64,000 nucleotides of DNA from Rhizobium herbae (GCF_017873135.1 NZ_JAGGJV010000009.1:1-64000), one strand, 5' to 3'; shown: positions 38,607 to 51,311, counted from the first letter of the stretch. The notes: generated from the sequence alone by a model not told the origin. Translations and numbers: made by a program.

Positions 38607-39602
38607 ATGAAATATGTTCAACTCGGCAAGACCGGCCCCTCCGTCTCGACCCTCGGCCTCGGCTGCATGGGCATGTCCGGCATGTACGGGCCTTCCGACC
38701 GGGCGGACGGGATCGCCACCATCCATGCGGCCCTCGATGCCGGCATCAACCTGCTCGATACCGGCGATTTCTACGGCATGGGCCATAACGAGATGCTGAT
38801 CGGCGAGGCGCTGAAGGCTGTCGCCCGCGACAAGGTGATCATCAGCGTCAAGACCGGCGCGCTGCGCGACCGCGACGGCGGCTTCAACGGCATGGACAAT
38901 CGTCCGGCGGCACTGAAGAACTTCGTCGCCTATTCGCTGCAACGGCTCGGCGTCGACTATATCGACATCTACCGCCCTGCCCGGCTCGACCCGAACGTGC
39001 CGATCGAGGATACGGTCGGCGCCATCGCCGATATGATCAAGGCCGGCTATGTCCGCCATATCGGCCTCTCGGAAGTCGGCGCGGATACGATCCGACGAGC
39101 CGCCGCCGTCCACCCGATCGTCGACCTGCAGATCGAGTATTCGCTGATCTCGCGCGGCATCGAGGATACGATCCTGCCCGCCTGCCGCGATCTCGGCATC
39201 GCCGTCACCGCCTATGGCGTGCTGTCGCGCGGCCTGATCAGCGGCCACTGGCAGAAGGGCCACGGACAGAGCAAGGGCGACTTCCGCGCCCACAGCCCGC
39301 GCTTCCAGGGCGAAAATGTCGACCGCAACCTCGAACTCGTCGAAGCCCTGCGCAGAATCGCGCAAGCAAAGGGCGTTTCGGTGGCGCAGATCGCCATTGC
39401 CTGGGTGGCGGCCAAGGGCAGCGACATCATTCCGCTGATCGGCGCGCGAAAAGTCGAGCGGCTGGAGGAAGCGCTGGGATCGCAGGGCATAAACCTGTCG
39501 GCCGCCGATCTCACCGCCATCGAAGCGGCCGTGCCCAAGAATGCGGCTGCCGGTGGACGTTATCCCGAGGCGATGCTCGCGCATATGGACAGTGAGAAGT
39601 AA
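38607..39602 (+). CDS. Aldo/keto reductase with altered catalytic His site
   Basis: 331 residues, (beta/alpha)8 AKR fold: LGLGCMGMSGMYGPSDRADGIATI, then Asp and Tyr in NLLDTGDFYGMGHNE, Lys in VIISVKTG. The strand that normally reads YYQHRVDP here reads YRPARLDP, so the usual catalytic His is replaced by Ala; I believe a subfamily shares this. NADPH-dependent carbonyl reduction is expected, perhaps with changed rate or substrate. ATG 38607 after AAGGAGAAGCGAC. Divergent LysR gene upstream. Confidence 0.88.
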   Translation: MKYVQLGKTGPSVSTLGLGCMGMSGMYGPSDRADGIATIHAALDAGINLLDTGDFYGMGHNEMLIGEALKAVARDKVIISVKTGALRDRDGGFNGMDNRPAALKNFVAYSLQRLGVDYIDIYRPARLDPNVPIEDTVGAIADMIKAGYVRHIGLSEVGADTIRRAAAVHPIVDLQIEYSLISRGIEDTILPACRDLGIAVTAYGVLSRGLISGHWQKGHGQSKGDFRAHSPRFQGENVDRNLELVEALRRIAQAKGVSVAQIAIAWVAAKGSDIIPLIGARKVERLEEALGSQGINLSAADLTAIEAAVPKNAAAGGRYPEAMLAHMDSEK

Positions 39603-39671
39603 GGCGCTTTTACCTCCCGTTGAGGGGAAGCGATTGTGTATGGATTGCGCAGTATTGGCGGCGCCTTCCCT

Positions 39672-39790
39672 CTTCTCCCCAACGGGGAGAAGTGTCGAGC
39701 AAAGCGAGACGATGAGGGGGTGCGTCCGCATATTCTGAGCCAGCCGCCCCCTCATCCGCCCTACGGGCACCTTCTCCCCGATGGGGAGAA
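39672..39790. repeat. Palindromic intergenic element A, copy 2
   Basis: CTTCTCCCC-AAC-GGGGAGAAG (39672-39692) and CTTCTCCCC-GAT-GGGGAGAA (39771-39790) bracket GATGAGGGGG and CCCCCTCATCC arms and a shared GAGCCAGCCGCCCCCTCATCC core also seen at 21660-21680. Same element as 21595-21705, in the same orientation, again just after a plus-strand gene. Confidence 0.8.
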
Positions 39791-39933
39791 AAGGGAGACT
39801 GCCGAGACATTGGGTCTCCCCTCAAGGAGAGAAAATCCGCCGGGGTGGTATCCAGTGGCGGCCTATTCGTTGCCTGAACCCCAGAGGCCCGAACCCCAAC
39901 CACTTGTGGCGCTATGGCGCATCATCCCCGCGA

Positions 39934-40281
39934 TCATCTTACATAGACGATCTTGCCGCCATTGAAGGCGGTCTGGACGCCGTTGACGTTGCGCGCCGGA
40001 ATGCCTCTCTTTTGCAGGGCAGCGCGGATGTTGGGCGTGGAACGGATCTCTTCCTGCCCGCGCGCATAGGTCTGCGCCGAGGGATACCGGTAGGTTCGCG
40101 GCACCTGCTGGAAATCATCCGGACCGATATAATCGCGGATGATGATCACCGTGACCCGGGGATTGGTGTTGACCGGGCGGCTCGAATGCGCCTTCTGGGC
40201 ATAGGCGGTTCCGATGAGCGGAACGCTGCCGGCGGCGGATAAAAGAGCTGCGGTCAGAACAAGCGTGACGATCTTCTTCAC
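39934..40281 (-). CDS. Small secreted protein, tandem paralogue 1
   Basis: 115 residues. GTG 40281 is chosen because AGGAGA lies seven bases upstream and it begins a clean Sec signal (VKKIVTLVLTAALLSAAG..., cleavage probably after TAYA, near residue 26). The mature part is about 88 residues and ends in IRAALQKRGIPARNVNGVQTAFNGGKIVYVR. The last 50 residues align with the neighbouring gene at 40368: YR-PSA, ARxQxEI, Lxx(R)xI-P-NV, IQTA-GGK. No Cys and no known domain. Periplasmic or secreted; function unknown. Confidence 0.75.
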   Translation of the reverse strand: MKKIVTLVLTAALLSAAGSVPLIGTAYAQKAHSSRPVNTNPRVTVIIIRDYIGPDDFQQVPRTYRYPSAQTYARGQEEIRSTPNIRAALQKRGIPARNVNGVQTAFNGGKIVYVR

Positions 40282-40367
40282 TGTCTTTCTCCTCAACACA
40301 TCAAAAACCGGAATATCTTGCCGCCAATGCGCCGACTGCCGCCGTCACTTCGGTAGTAGCGCGGCTG

Positions 40368-40703
40368 TCATCTCGCATAGATGACTTTGCCGCCATCAAG
40401 CGCGGTCTGAATGGCAAGGACGTTCTGGGGCCGGATATTCCGGCGTTCAAGCGACGCTTTTATAACCGGATTGGAGGCGATTTCGGCCTGCGCGCGCGCA
40501 AGCATGGCTGCGGACGGATGGCGATAGATCGAAGAGACTGTGTCGTCATCATGGTAGCTTGAGCGCAGGAAGATGACAGCTATGCCGGGCTCGGAAGGGT
40601 GGCCGAAAAGAATGGTGCCGAGCGTCTCTGTGGCGCCGGCAGATGGCGGGACCGACAGGGCCAGCGCGGTGGCCGCAAATGTGAGGGCAATGAATTTCCG
40701 CAT
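40368..40703 (-). CDS. Small secreted protein, tandem paralogue 2
   Basis: 111 residues. Signal peptide MRKFIALTFAATALALSVPPSAGA (cleavage near residue 24), then a mature part with IAVIFLRSSYHDDDTVSSIYRHPSAAMLARAQAEIASNPVIKASLERRNIRPQNVLAIQTALDGGKVIYAR. It shares the C-terminal block with the gene at 39934-40281, 86 bases downstream, in the same orientation, so the pair arose by tandem duplication. No recognised family. Both are likely periplasmic. Confidence 0.75.
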   Translation of the reverse strand: MRKFIALTFAATALALSVPPSAGATETLGTILFGHPSEPGIAVIFLRSSYHDDDTVSSIYRHPSAAMLARAQAEIASNPVIKASLERRNIRPQNVLAIQTALDGGKVIYAR

Positions 40704-40912
40704 GCTTGGTCTCCTTCACTGGCCGTCCAGCTTTCGGCCGGCTTTACCGTCGGCGTGCCGCCCCGGTCAGGAGAGATATAGGTTGTCCGGTCCCTTTTGC
40801 GATCCGCCGCATCGCGAAGAATGAAATTTTTTCGAACCCGCAAACCGCTCACTGTTTCCGTGGCATCGCGAATAAAGCCGGCACGCCGGGATGGCGGCGC
40901 GCCGGCTTTCGC

Positions 40913-41845
40913 TCAGATATTGCCCTTGAACGTATCGCAGGCCGACAGCTTGCCGCTGTCGAAGCCGCGCTTGAACCAGGTCGAGCGCTGAGCCGAGGTG
41001 CCATGGTTGAAGCTTTCCGGGACGACATAGCCCTGGGTCCGCTTCTGCAGCGTATCGTCGCCGATCTGGGTGGCGGCGTTGAGCGCTTCTTCGAGGTCCC
41101 CCTGATCAAGCAGACCCTTCTGCTGGGTGTACTTGCCCCAGATACCGGCGAAGCAATCCGCCTGAAGTTCGACGCGGATCGACATCTGGTTGGAATCGGC
41201 CTCGCTCATGCGCTGGCGCTGGGCGTTGACCTTCGGCAGGATTCCGAGCAGGTTCTGCACGTGATGGCCGACCTCGTGAGCGATCACATAGGCTTCGGCG
41301 AAATCGCCCGAAGCCTCGAATTTCTGGGCCAGTTCATCGAAGAAGGCCATGTCGAGATAGACCTTCTGGTCGCCCGGGCAATAGAACGGACCGCTGGCCG
41401 ACGAGGCCATGCCGCAGGCTGAATTGACGCCGTCGCGGAACAGCACGAGCTTGGGCTCGACATAGGTTTCGCCGCTGGCCTGGAAAATGCCGTTCCAGGT
41501 GTCTTCAGTCTCGGCCAGCACCGTCGAGACGAAAGCCTTGGTTTCCTCCTCCTGCGCCGAACCCTGCGGCGCCCCGGACTGGCTCTGCTCGACGCCAGGC
41601 GAATTGACCTGTCCGCCCTCCATCACCTGCAGCATGTCGATGCCCATCATCTTGAGCACGAAATAGATGACGACGAGGAAGATGATCGTGCCGATGCTCA
41701 TGCCGCCGCCGCGACCGCCACCACCGGTGGGGAGACGGAAGCCGCCGCCGCGCCCGAACGGATTGCCGCCCATGCCGCCCTGCACCGGACCTGATCCGCG
41801 CTCGTCCTCGACATTGCCCGATTGGCGCCGGCCCTTCCATTCCAT
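40913..41845 (-). CDS. Neutral zinc metallopeptidase (YpfJ family)
   Basis: 310 residues. A Gly-rich basic N-terminus leads to one membrane span (MSIGTIIFLVVIYFVLKMMG, about 50-69), then a periplasmic domain with zinc motif HEVGHH in AEAYVIAHEVGHHVQNLLGI and downstream RVELQADCFAGIW, whose Glu is the likely third zinc ligand, plus CGMASSASGPFYCPGDQKVYLD. This is the YpfJ/KPN-type family. ATG 41845 after GGGGAG; longer readings lack a ribosome site. Substrate unknown. Confidence 0.92.
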   Translation of the reverse strand: MEWKGRRQSGNVEDERGSGPVQGGMGGNPFGRGGGFRLPTGGGGRGGGMSIGTIIFLVVIYFVLKMMGIDMLQVMEGGQVNSPGVEQSQSGAPQGSAQEEETKAFVSTVLAETEDTWNGIFQASGETYVEPKLVLFRDGVNSACGMASSASGPFYCPGDQKVYLDMAFFDELAQKFEASGDFAEAYVIAHEVGHHVQNLLGILPKVNAQRQRMSEADSNQMSIRVELQADCFAGIWGKYTQQKGLLDQGDLEEALNAATQIGDDTLQKRTQGYVVPESFNHGTSAQRSTWFKRGFDSGKLSACDTFKGNI

Positions 41846-42032
41846 GATGTGATCTCCCCGTCTCTGCCCTAGCGGCCGTCTAACCTTTTCAAGATCATAT
41901 AACGCGCCAGAGGCGATTTTGTACAAGACCAAAACGACAAAGTTTTTCACCGCCTAAAAATCGGATCGACGGTTGGCACCTAGCAACGGGCCATGCCAGA
42001 ATGGCGGACATTGTTTTGGGAGGAACGATCCT

Positions 42033-43061
42033 ATGAAAGCCATGCGCCTGGAATCGATCGGCAACCTTTTCGTGCGCGAGGTGGAAAAACCCGTGCCCGG
42101 CCCGGACGACCTCCTGGTGCGTGTCGAGGCTTGCGGCATCTGCGGCACCGACCGCCACCTTTTGCATGGCGAGTTTCCCTCGACGCCGCCCGTCACGCTC
42201 GGTCACGAATTCTCAGGCATCGTCGAGGCGATGGGCGGCGACGTGAAGGGCTTCAAGCTGGGCGCTAGGATCACCGGCGACCCGAACATTTCCTGCGGCC
42301 GCTGCCCGCAATGCCAGGCGGGCCGGGTCAACCTCTGCCGCAATCTGAAAGCCATCGGCATCAGCCGCGACGGCGGTTTCGCCGATTATGTCATCGTGCC
42401 GCAGAAACAGGCCTTCGAGATTCCGCTCAGCCTCGACCCAAGTCATGGCGCCTTCTGCGAGCCGCTCGCCTGCTGCCTGCACGGCATCGACATGGCGGAG
42501 ATCAAGGCCGGTTCATCCGTCGTGGTGCTCGGCGGCGGCGTCATCGGGCTTTTGACGGTCCAGTTGGCGCGGCTGGCGGGTGCGACGACCGTCATTCTGT
42601 CCACACGGCAGGAATCGAAACGAAAACTGGCCGAAGAGCTGGGCGCAACGGCAAGCGTCGATCCCTCCGCCGACGACATCATCGCGCAGATCGCGGGGCC
42701 TGACGGGCTGGTTCCGGGCGGGGTGGACGTGGTGATCGAATGCGCCGGCGTCGCCGCGACGGTCGAGCAATCGACAAGACTTGCCAAGGCCGGCGGCACC
42801 GTCGTCATCCTCGGCGTCATGGCGCAGGGGGAGAAGGTGCGGATCGAGCCGTTTGACATCCTCTTCAGGGAACTCAGGGTACTCGGCTCCTTCATCAATC
42901 CCTTCACCCACCGCCGGGCCGCCGATCTGGTTGCCTCAGGGGTGATCAACGTCGAAAAGCTGATCTCGCGAAAAATCACGCTGGAAGAGGCGCCGGAAGT
43001 GATCCGCAACCCGCCGGTCGCGGGAGAAGTGAAGGTGCTGGCGATGGCAGCATCGGCGTAG
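42033..43061 (+). CDS. Zinc-dependent medium-chain alcohol/polyol dehydrogenase
   Basis: 342 residues. Catalytic zinc Cys in EACGICGTDRHLLHG and His in GHEFSG; structural zinc loop CGRCPQCQAGRVNLC; NAD(P) motif VVVLGGGVIGLLTVQLA. Resembles sorbitol/L-threonine/erythritol-type dehydrogenases. ATG 42033 is preceded by GGGAGGAACGATCCT. Stand-alone gene. It is related to but distinct from tdh at 18135-19169. Oxidises a secondary alcohol of a polyol or sugar; exact substrate unknown. Confidence 0.88.
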   Translation: MKAMRLESIGNLFVREVEKPVPGPDDLLVRVEACGICGTDRHLLHGEFPSTPPVTLGHEFSGIVEAMGGDVKGFKLGARITGDPNISCGRCPQCQAGRVNLCRNLKAIGISRDGGFADYVIVPQKQAFEIPLSLDPSHGAFCEPLACCLHGIDMAEIKAGSSVVVLGGGVIGLLTVQLARLAGATTVILSTRQESKRKLAEELGATASVDPSADDIIAQIAGPDGLVPGGVDVVIECAGVAATVEQSTRLAKAGGTVVILGVMAQGEKVRIEPFDILFRELRVLGSFINPFTHRRAADLVASGVINVEKLISRKITLEEAPEVIRNPPVAGEVKVLAMAASA

Positions 43062-43188
43062 CGGCGGCAGAAACGCAACGATCAGGCTGCGGCCGTTCGT
43101 CCATCGGGACCCGAATTTAGAAAACCGGATCGCGAACCGTGCTACCATTGCCGATGGACAATCGATGTCCGGAAGGAACGGAGCCGTT

Positions 43189-43647
43189 ATGATCGTGAAA
43201 GAGATGACCAGCAAGGACTGCGCCGACGTCCTGTCGCGCGGGCACATTGCCCACCTTGCCTGCGCCAAGGACAATCGGCCGTATGTCGTGCCGATCCAGT
43301 ATGCTTTTGAATCTCCCAGTCTCTACGGTTTTTCGATGCCCGGACAGAAAATCGACTGGTTGAGAGCCAACCCGCAGGTCTGCGTTCAGGTTGGCGAGAT
43401 CAAGGACAATGAGGAGTGGCGAAGCGTTGTCGTCGAGGGCAGCTATGAAGAACTCCCCGACAACCCGCAATGGCACGACGAACGGATTCACGCCTGGTCC
43501 CTGCTGGAAAAACGGGCGAACTGGTGGGAGCCGGGCGCCTTGAAGCCGGGCACGGCTGTTGCCGGCGAAAAGGCGATTGCGCCGGTCTTCTTCACCATCC
43601 ACATCGACAGCATCACCGGCAGGCAGTCAACCGCCCGCGATAGTTGA
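43189..43647 (+). CDS. Pyridoxamine 5'-phosphate oxidase-related FMN-binding protein
   Basis: 152 residues. MTSKDCADVLSRGHIAHLACAKDNRPYVVPIQYAFESPSLYGFSMPGQKIDWLRANPQVCVQVGEI is the split-barrel flavin-binding opening typical of nitroreductase-like/PNPOx-related proteins of unknown reaction. ATG 43189 after GGAAGGAACG. No operon partner; the histidine kinase is convergent, 28 bases away. Confidence 0.82.
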   Translation: MIVKEMTSKDCADVLSRGHIAHLACAKDNRPYVVPIQYAFESPSLYGFSMPGQKIDWLRANPQVCVQVGEIKDNEEWRSVVVEGSYEELPDNPQWHDERIHAWSLLEKRANWWEPGALKPGTAVAGEKAIAPVFFTIHIDSITGRQSTARDS

Positions 43648-43674
43648 GAGGACAAATGGCTGCCGGAACATGCC

Positions 43675-44748
43675 TTAAGCTGCTTCCGGCAGACGCGCGG
43701 TGAAGGTTGCATGTGCGATCGACACGGCCGTCCCTGTATCGCCAGATGTCGTCTCGATCTGCGCGCCCAGCTGCTTGACCAGCGCCTGCACGATGGCCGT
43801 GCCCAAGCCTCCGCCTGACTTGACGTTGGGCACTATAGTCTTGCCGACGCCATTGTCGGAAACGACAAGCTTCCAGTCACTGCCGTTCACCTCGTAGGAC
43901 ACATCGATGGACGCCCCGGAGTTGGGGACAGGAAAAGCATACTTGATCGCGTTGATGACCAGTTCGGTGACGATGAGACCGAGGCTGACCGCCTGATCGG
44001 AGCCGATCCGGCCGTCTTCGGCCGACACCTTGATGTCGATCGGCTGGCTCCCGCCCGTCATCGAGGATGCCAGGCTGCCGCAGAGCTTCGACAGGTAGGA
44101 ACCGACCTCGATCTGGTCGATGCCGCCGGTCACATGAAGGTGGCGCTGCACCTCGGCGACCGACATCACCCGTTGATGCGCATCCTGCAGATCGCGGCGC
44201 GTCTCCTCCGACGTCACCGCACGGGCCTTCAGCAGCAGGATGCTGGCAATGATCTGCAGGCTGTTGGCAACGCGGTGCTGCATTTCCTGAAGCAGGACGC
44301 CTTTCTGGAGCAGCAGCTCCTGGGTGCGTTCATGCAGGACTTCCTTCTCGCGCTCGACCGCCCGCCGGGCGCTGATGTCGGTGAAGGCGAGCAGGATCGT
44401 CGCGTCGGAGCCCTCGCCGTAGACCACCTGCCGCGCGTTCAGCAGCATGTTCCTGCGGCCGAGGCCGGGGAAATCGTGCTCGACCTCGAAACCGTCCATG
44501 GCGGCCTGTGCCGGAATGATCGTTTCCAGGAGCAGACGCAGTGCGGGTATGTCCCACTGGCCATCGCCGAGCGTGTAGAGCAACCGGCCATAGGTATCCT
44601 CGGCATTCACCTTGAACGTCTCGTAGAAGGATCGGCTGGCGGCCAGCACATGGAAGCGCTTGTCGAGGACGAGAAGCGGATCGTGAATCGTGTTGACGAT
44701 CGCCTGGGCCAGCCTTTGCGCGTCTTCGAGATTCTGAAAATTGATCAT
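43675..44748 (-). CDS. PAS-HisKA_2 sensor histidine kinase (orphan)
   Basis: 357 residues, no membrane span. PAS domain (about 10-125) then HisKA_2 with the phospho-acceptor His in EMQHRVANSLQIIASILLLKAR, and an HATPase with N-box VTELVINAIKYAF, G1 DNGVG and G2 GGGLGTAIVQALVKQLG. It autophosphorylates from ATP and passes phosphate to a receiver. Kinases of this class in Rhizobiales often act in general stress signalling through PhyR. No response regulator is adjacent. Cytoplasmic, so the signal is probably soluble or redox. Confidence 0.9.
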   Translation of the reverse strand: MINFQNLEDAQRLAQAIVNTIHDPLLVLDKRFHVLAASRSFYETFKVNAEDTYGRLLYTLGDGQWDIPALRLLLETIIPAQAAMDGFEVEHDFPGLGRRNMLLNARQVVYGEGSDATILLAFTDISARRAVEREKEVLHERTQELLLQKGVLLQEMQHRVANSLQIIASILLLKARAVTSEETRRDLQDAHQRVMSVAEVQRHLHVTGGIDQIEVGSYLSKLCGSLASSMTGGSQPIDIKVSAEDGRIGSDQAVSLGLIVTELVINAIKYAFPVPNSGASIDVSYEVNGSDWKLVVSDNGVGKTIVPNVKSGGGLGTAIVQALVKQLGAQIETTSGDTGTAVSIAHATFTARLPEAA

Positions 44749-44916
44749 ATGGTCGTGCCTGTTCCGGACTTGCAGGCCGCACTTCAGTCAAGACAGCGCC
44801 GCATCCAACCAATTCCTACACGCTATTTTCAAAGGAGTCGCCTCTCATCTCGAACCGCCGCAAAACATACGCGCTAAAATTGCACTGATGGTTTGCGGCG
44901 GCGATAGTTTTTTGGA

Positions 44917-45621
44917 TCAGGCGGCGAAGCGCTTGATCACGTCCGTCAGTGGGACCTGGCCCAGGCAGGCACCCGATCCGGCCGGCTTTTCACCATCCTC
45001 GATGGCCAAGGCGTATTGCACCACCGATTCGGCCTCGATCCGGCGGCGCAGGGCGGCGAGCCTGGGATAGGCATTGCCGTCGACGGCCTCGTGGAACTCC
45101 GCCCAACGGGCCACACCGATGAGTGTGGTATCCGCCAATGTGAGGCGGTCGCCAACGAGGAAGGGCGTGTCGCCGATCAGCGCTTCGAGCTGTGCGTGGC
45201 GCAGTGCTACGGACGCGCGGCCGAAATCGCGCAAAACCGCGAGTGTTTCGGGTTTTGCCGTTTCCATTTCGAAGGCCGCCCAGAGCGGCGTGAAGGCGGC
45301 GGTGAAGCCGGTGTTCACGAAGGCCATCAGCTGATGCATCCGATCCGCCTCCGGCGAGCGGCGATCGAAGCTGATGCGGCGGGTCGTATCGCGCGCTTCC
45401 AGCCATGCGGCGATCGCCATGGTTTCGGTCAGCACCCGGCCCTCATCGGTGATCAGCACCGGCGTTTCCTGACGGCCGTTGAGCCGGGCATAGGTGTCGT
45501 TCTTCATCTCGGTGAGCATATCGACGCGGCAGAGGCGGTAGGGCTGGCCGACATGTTCGAACGCAGCGACGAGCCCCATCGAGCTTCCGGACGGGAAGCC
45601 GTAAAGGAGGATAGGTTCCAT
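44917..45621 (-). CDS. Glutathione S-transferase family protein
   Basis: 234 residues. Thioredoxin-like domain ILLYGFPSGSSMGLVAAFEHVGQPYRL with GSH-binding ETPVLITDEGRVLTETMAIAAWL (cis-Pro and ESxAI-type site), then an all-helical C-domain with GDRLTLADTTLIGVARWAEF. Conjugates or isomerises electrophiles with glutathione. ATG 45621; divergent from an HxlR-type regulator, probably its controller. Confidence 0.88.
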   Translation of the reverse strand: MEPILLYGFPSGSSMGLVAAFEHVGQPYRLCRVDMLTEMKNDTYARLNGRQETPVLITDEGRVLTETMAIAAWLEARDTTRRISFDRRSPEADRMHQLMAFVNTGFTAAFTPLWAAFEMETAKPETLAVLRDFGRASVALRHAQLEALIGDTPFLVGDRLTLADTTLIGVARWAEFHEAVDGNAYPRLAALRRRIEAESVVQYALAIEDGEKPAGSGACLGQVPLTDVIKRFAA

Positions 45622-45692
45622 TTTTCGTATCTCTTTTGTTGTTGAGGTCACGCTGCGCAGCGATGGTTGACCCTACCCTCTGGCGGCCCCAT

Positions 45693-45716
45693 GTAAATTA
45701 CGCACTATTTTGTAAC
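45693..45716. promoter_or_regulatory. Candidate HxlR operator
   Basis: GTAAATTAC (45693-45701, itself a 9-base palindrome) and GTAAC 45712-45716, with GTAA repeated at a 19-base step, between the GST and HxlR genes. Position only; no matching consensus known to me. Confidence 0.35.
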
Positions 45717-45729
45717 CAGGACCCGCCTC

Positions 45730-46095
45730 ATGAAAGACGTCGTCTCCAACTGCCCGATCGAAGAAGTCATGCGTGTACTGAGCGGCCGCTGGCCGACGCT
45801 GCTGCTCTACTATCTGAAGGACGGCACGAAACGGTTCAGCGATCTGCAGCGCGACAACCCGACACTATCGCACCGCATGCTGGCGCTGGAACTGCGCAAG
45901 CTGGAGGTCGCGGGTATCATCCGGCGCACGGCCTATCCCGGATATCCGCTCCGCGTCGACTACGATCTCACAGCATCGGGCCTCAAGCTCGTGCCGCTGA
46001 TCGATGCGCTCGGTGGCTGGTGGGAAGACAGAGCCGGCGATCACGTCGATCCGGCAAAAGCAAAGATCCAGAAACGACTCGTCGACGCCGCCTGA
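45730..46095 (+). CDS. HxlR-family transcriptional regulator
   Basis: 121 residues. VSNCPIEEVMRVLSGRWPTLLLYYLKDGTKRFSDLQRDNPTLSHRMLALELRKLEVAGIIRRTAYPGYPLRVDYDLTASG is the HxlR winged helix, with the conserved Cys near residue 8 that senses electrophiles or thiol oxidation in members such as YodB. The GST gene is divergent, so a thiol-stress circuit is plausible. ATG 45730. Confidence 0.9.
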   Translation: MKDVVSNCPIEEVMRVLSGRWPTLLLYYLKDGTKRFSDLQRDNPTLSHRMLALELRKLEVAGIIRRTAYPGYPLRVDYDLTASGLKLVPLIDALGGWWEDRAGDHVDPAKAKIQKRLVDAA

Positions 46096-46316
46096 TCCGG
46101 ATCGTCCTGCGGCACAGGTTCTCATTCGAAGAGCCAGGCCCCAACGAAGTGAATCTTTCGTTTTTTCCTGTCGAAACCCGCATTTTCGGGGTTCCGCTCC
46201 CCCTCACATTTCCCTATAAGCCGCTTCTAGCCTGAAAAGACCAAGCATGCGCGCCCCGACCGGTGATTTCCCACCCTGGCCGGTTTTTCGCGCAGCCTGA
46301 AAAGCGGATAGAGACC

Positions 46317-49808
<3,492 letters not shown>

Positions 49809-49816
49809 CGGTTTCA

Positions 49817-49840
49817 AGCGGCGCCCGAGAGGGCGCCGCT
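49817..49840 (+). terminator. carB terminator hairpin
   Basis: Perfect ten-base stem AGCGGCGCCC / GGGCGCCGCT with a GAGA (GNRA) loop, 8 bases after the carB stop, followed only by TTCTGC. Between carB and a convergent MFS gene. Confidence 0.65.
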
Positions 49841-49856
49841 TCTGCATCATACGCTC

Positions 49857-51311
49857 TCAGAATTTGGCCTCGATGCGGGCCAGTCTTGCCGTCATCATCC
49901 CAAAGAAAACCGACGCGGCGGCAATCACGCATCCGGTGCCGAAAACCAGCAGCATCGCATTGCGCATCGTCTCTACCGATGCGGCCTCGCCAAACCCCAT
50001 GACGTTGGCCACGAGCCCGAAGACGGCGGCGCCGATGGCGTAGCCCGCCGATTGCAGCGTCGGCAGCATGGCCGATGTCCTGTCGCGCTCGGCATCTGTG
50101 GACACATCCATCAGCAACTGGCTGAGCGTGCCCCATGACGTGCCGAAACCGGCGCCGATCGCGGCCTGCCCCGGCAGGATAAGCCAGAGCGCGCCGGTGC
50201 CGATCGCCGTCATGACGGCGACAAGCCCCGCCAGAAGCAGCACCGGCCCCGCCAGCATGATGCGGTTGCGCAATGTCAGCGACCGGACGCTGGCAACGCC
50301 TATCGCAGTGACGCTCCAGGAGATTGCCATGACGGCACTGAGCGCGCCGGCCGCGGTCGGCCCGAGTTTCCAGAGATGCTGCAGGCTGTAGACGAGAAAG
50401 ACCGATCCGGCCGCCTGAGCCAGCGGCATCAGCAGGATCACCCACAGCCCCGTTCCCAGCGCCTTGCGGACGGTGAAGGCAGCCCTCGGCAGAACGGGGT
50501 TGCCCGAACGGCGATCGAGGTAAACGACGGTCGCAAGCACCGAGGTGGCACCGATCAGCAGCGACGCCATGGACACGGTGCCGCCAGCAATGCCCGAAAG
50601 GGAAATCATCAGGATGCCAGCACCCGCTGCGGCCAACCGCGCGAACGGAATGGCCGATGTCGGTCCCGAACCGGACACGCCGCGCGGCACGATGGCGACC
50701 ACGAGGATGATGAAGATGATGGCCGCCGGGATGCTGACGAAGAAGGCGGCCCGCCAGGAGAAATGCTCGGTCAGGCCACCGGCGACCAGCGGTCCGGAAA
50801 AGGCGGCCATGGCCCAGACGATCGCTTCCGCACCGAACACTTTCGGCACCAGCCGCGAGGGGAAAAGCTCAGGAATCAGCGCATAGCAAAGCGCTGCGAC
50901 GATGCCCTCGCCCGCCCCCTGAAGCAGCCGCCCGGCAAGCACCTGTGTCATGTCGGTTGCAAATGTTGCCAGCACAGTGCCGGCGACAAAGACGATCGCC
51001 GCAGAGAGCAGCGTGTTGCGTGCGCCGAACCGCTGCTTGAGATTGGCCGCGACCAGACCGCCGATAATGGCGAAGACGAGATAAAGAGTGAAGGCCCAGG
51101 ACAAAAGGGCGGCGCCGCCAAGATCCTCGACCGCCGTCGGCAGGGCCGTGGAGATGAAGAACTCGTTGAAAGCGAACAGGGCGACGCCGAGGCAAAGTGT
51201 TACCGTCGAAACAAGGTAACGCGGCCGCAGCAGCTCGCCCCATCCGGCCGAAGTCTCCACGGCGCTGCCAGTCATTTTCTCGTCCATATAGGGGATATTG
51301 TCAGTCGTCAT
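49857..51311 (-). CDS. MFS efflux transporter of the EmrB/QacA-like type
   Basis: 484 residues; hydrophobic segments suggest 12-14 membrane helices. NEFFISTALPTAVEDLGG and WAFTLYLVFAIIGGLVAANLKQRFGARNTLL match drug:H+ antiporters with motif C around the GPLVAGGLTEHFSWRAAFFVSIP region. Inner-membrane export of toxic or redox-active compounds is likely. ATG 51311 with GGAGACGG upstream. A SoxR-like operator lies 37 bases upstream, which would induce it with redox-cycling drugs. Confidence 0.88.
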   Translation of the reverse strand: MTTDNIPYMDEKMTGSAVETSAGWGELLRPRYLVSTVTLCLGVALFAFNEFFISTALPTAVEDLGGAALLSWAFTLYLVFAIIGGLVAANLKQRFGARNTLLSAAIVFVAGTVLATFATDMTQVLAGRLLQGAGEGIVAALCYALIPELFPSRLVPKVFGAEAIVWAMAAFSGPLVAGGLTEHFSWRAAFFVSIPAAIIFIILVVAIVPRGVSGSGPTSAIPFARLAAAGAGILMISLSGIAGGTVSMASLLIGATSVLATVVYLDRRSGNPVLPRAAFTVRKALGTGLWVILLMPLAQAAGSVFLVYSLQHLWKLGPTAAGALSAVMAISWSVTAIGVASVRSLTLRNRIMLAGPVLLLAGLVAVMTAIGTGALWLILPGQAAIGAGFGTSWGTLSQLLMDVSTDAERDRTSAMLPTLQSAGYAIGAAVFGLVANVMGFGEAASVETMRNAMLLVFGTGCVIAAASVFFGMMTARLARIEAKF

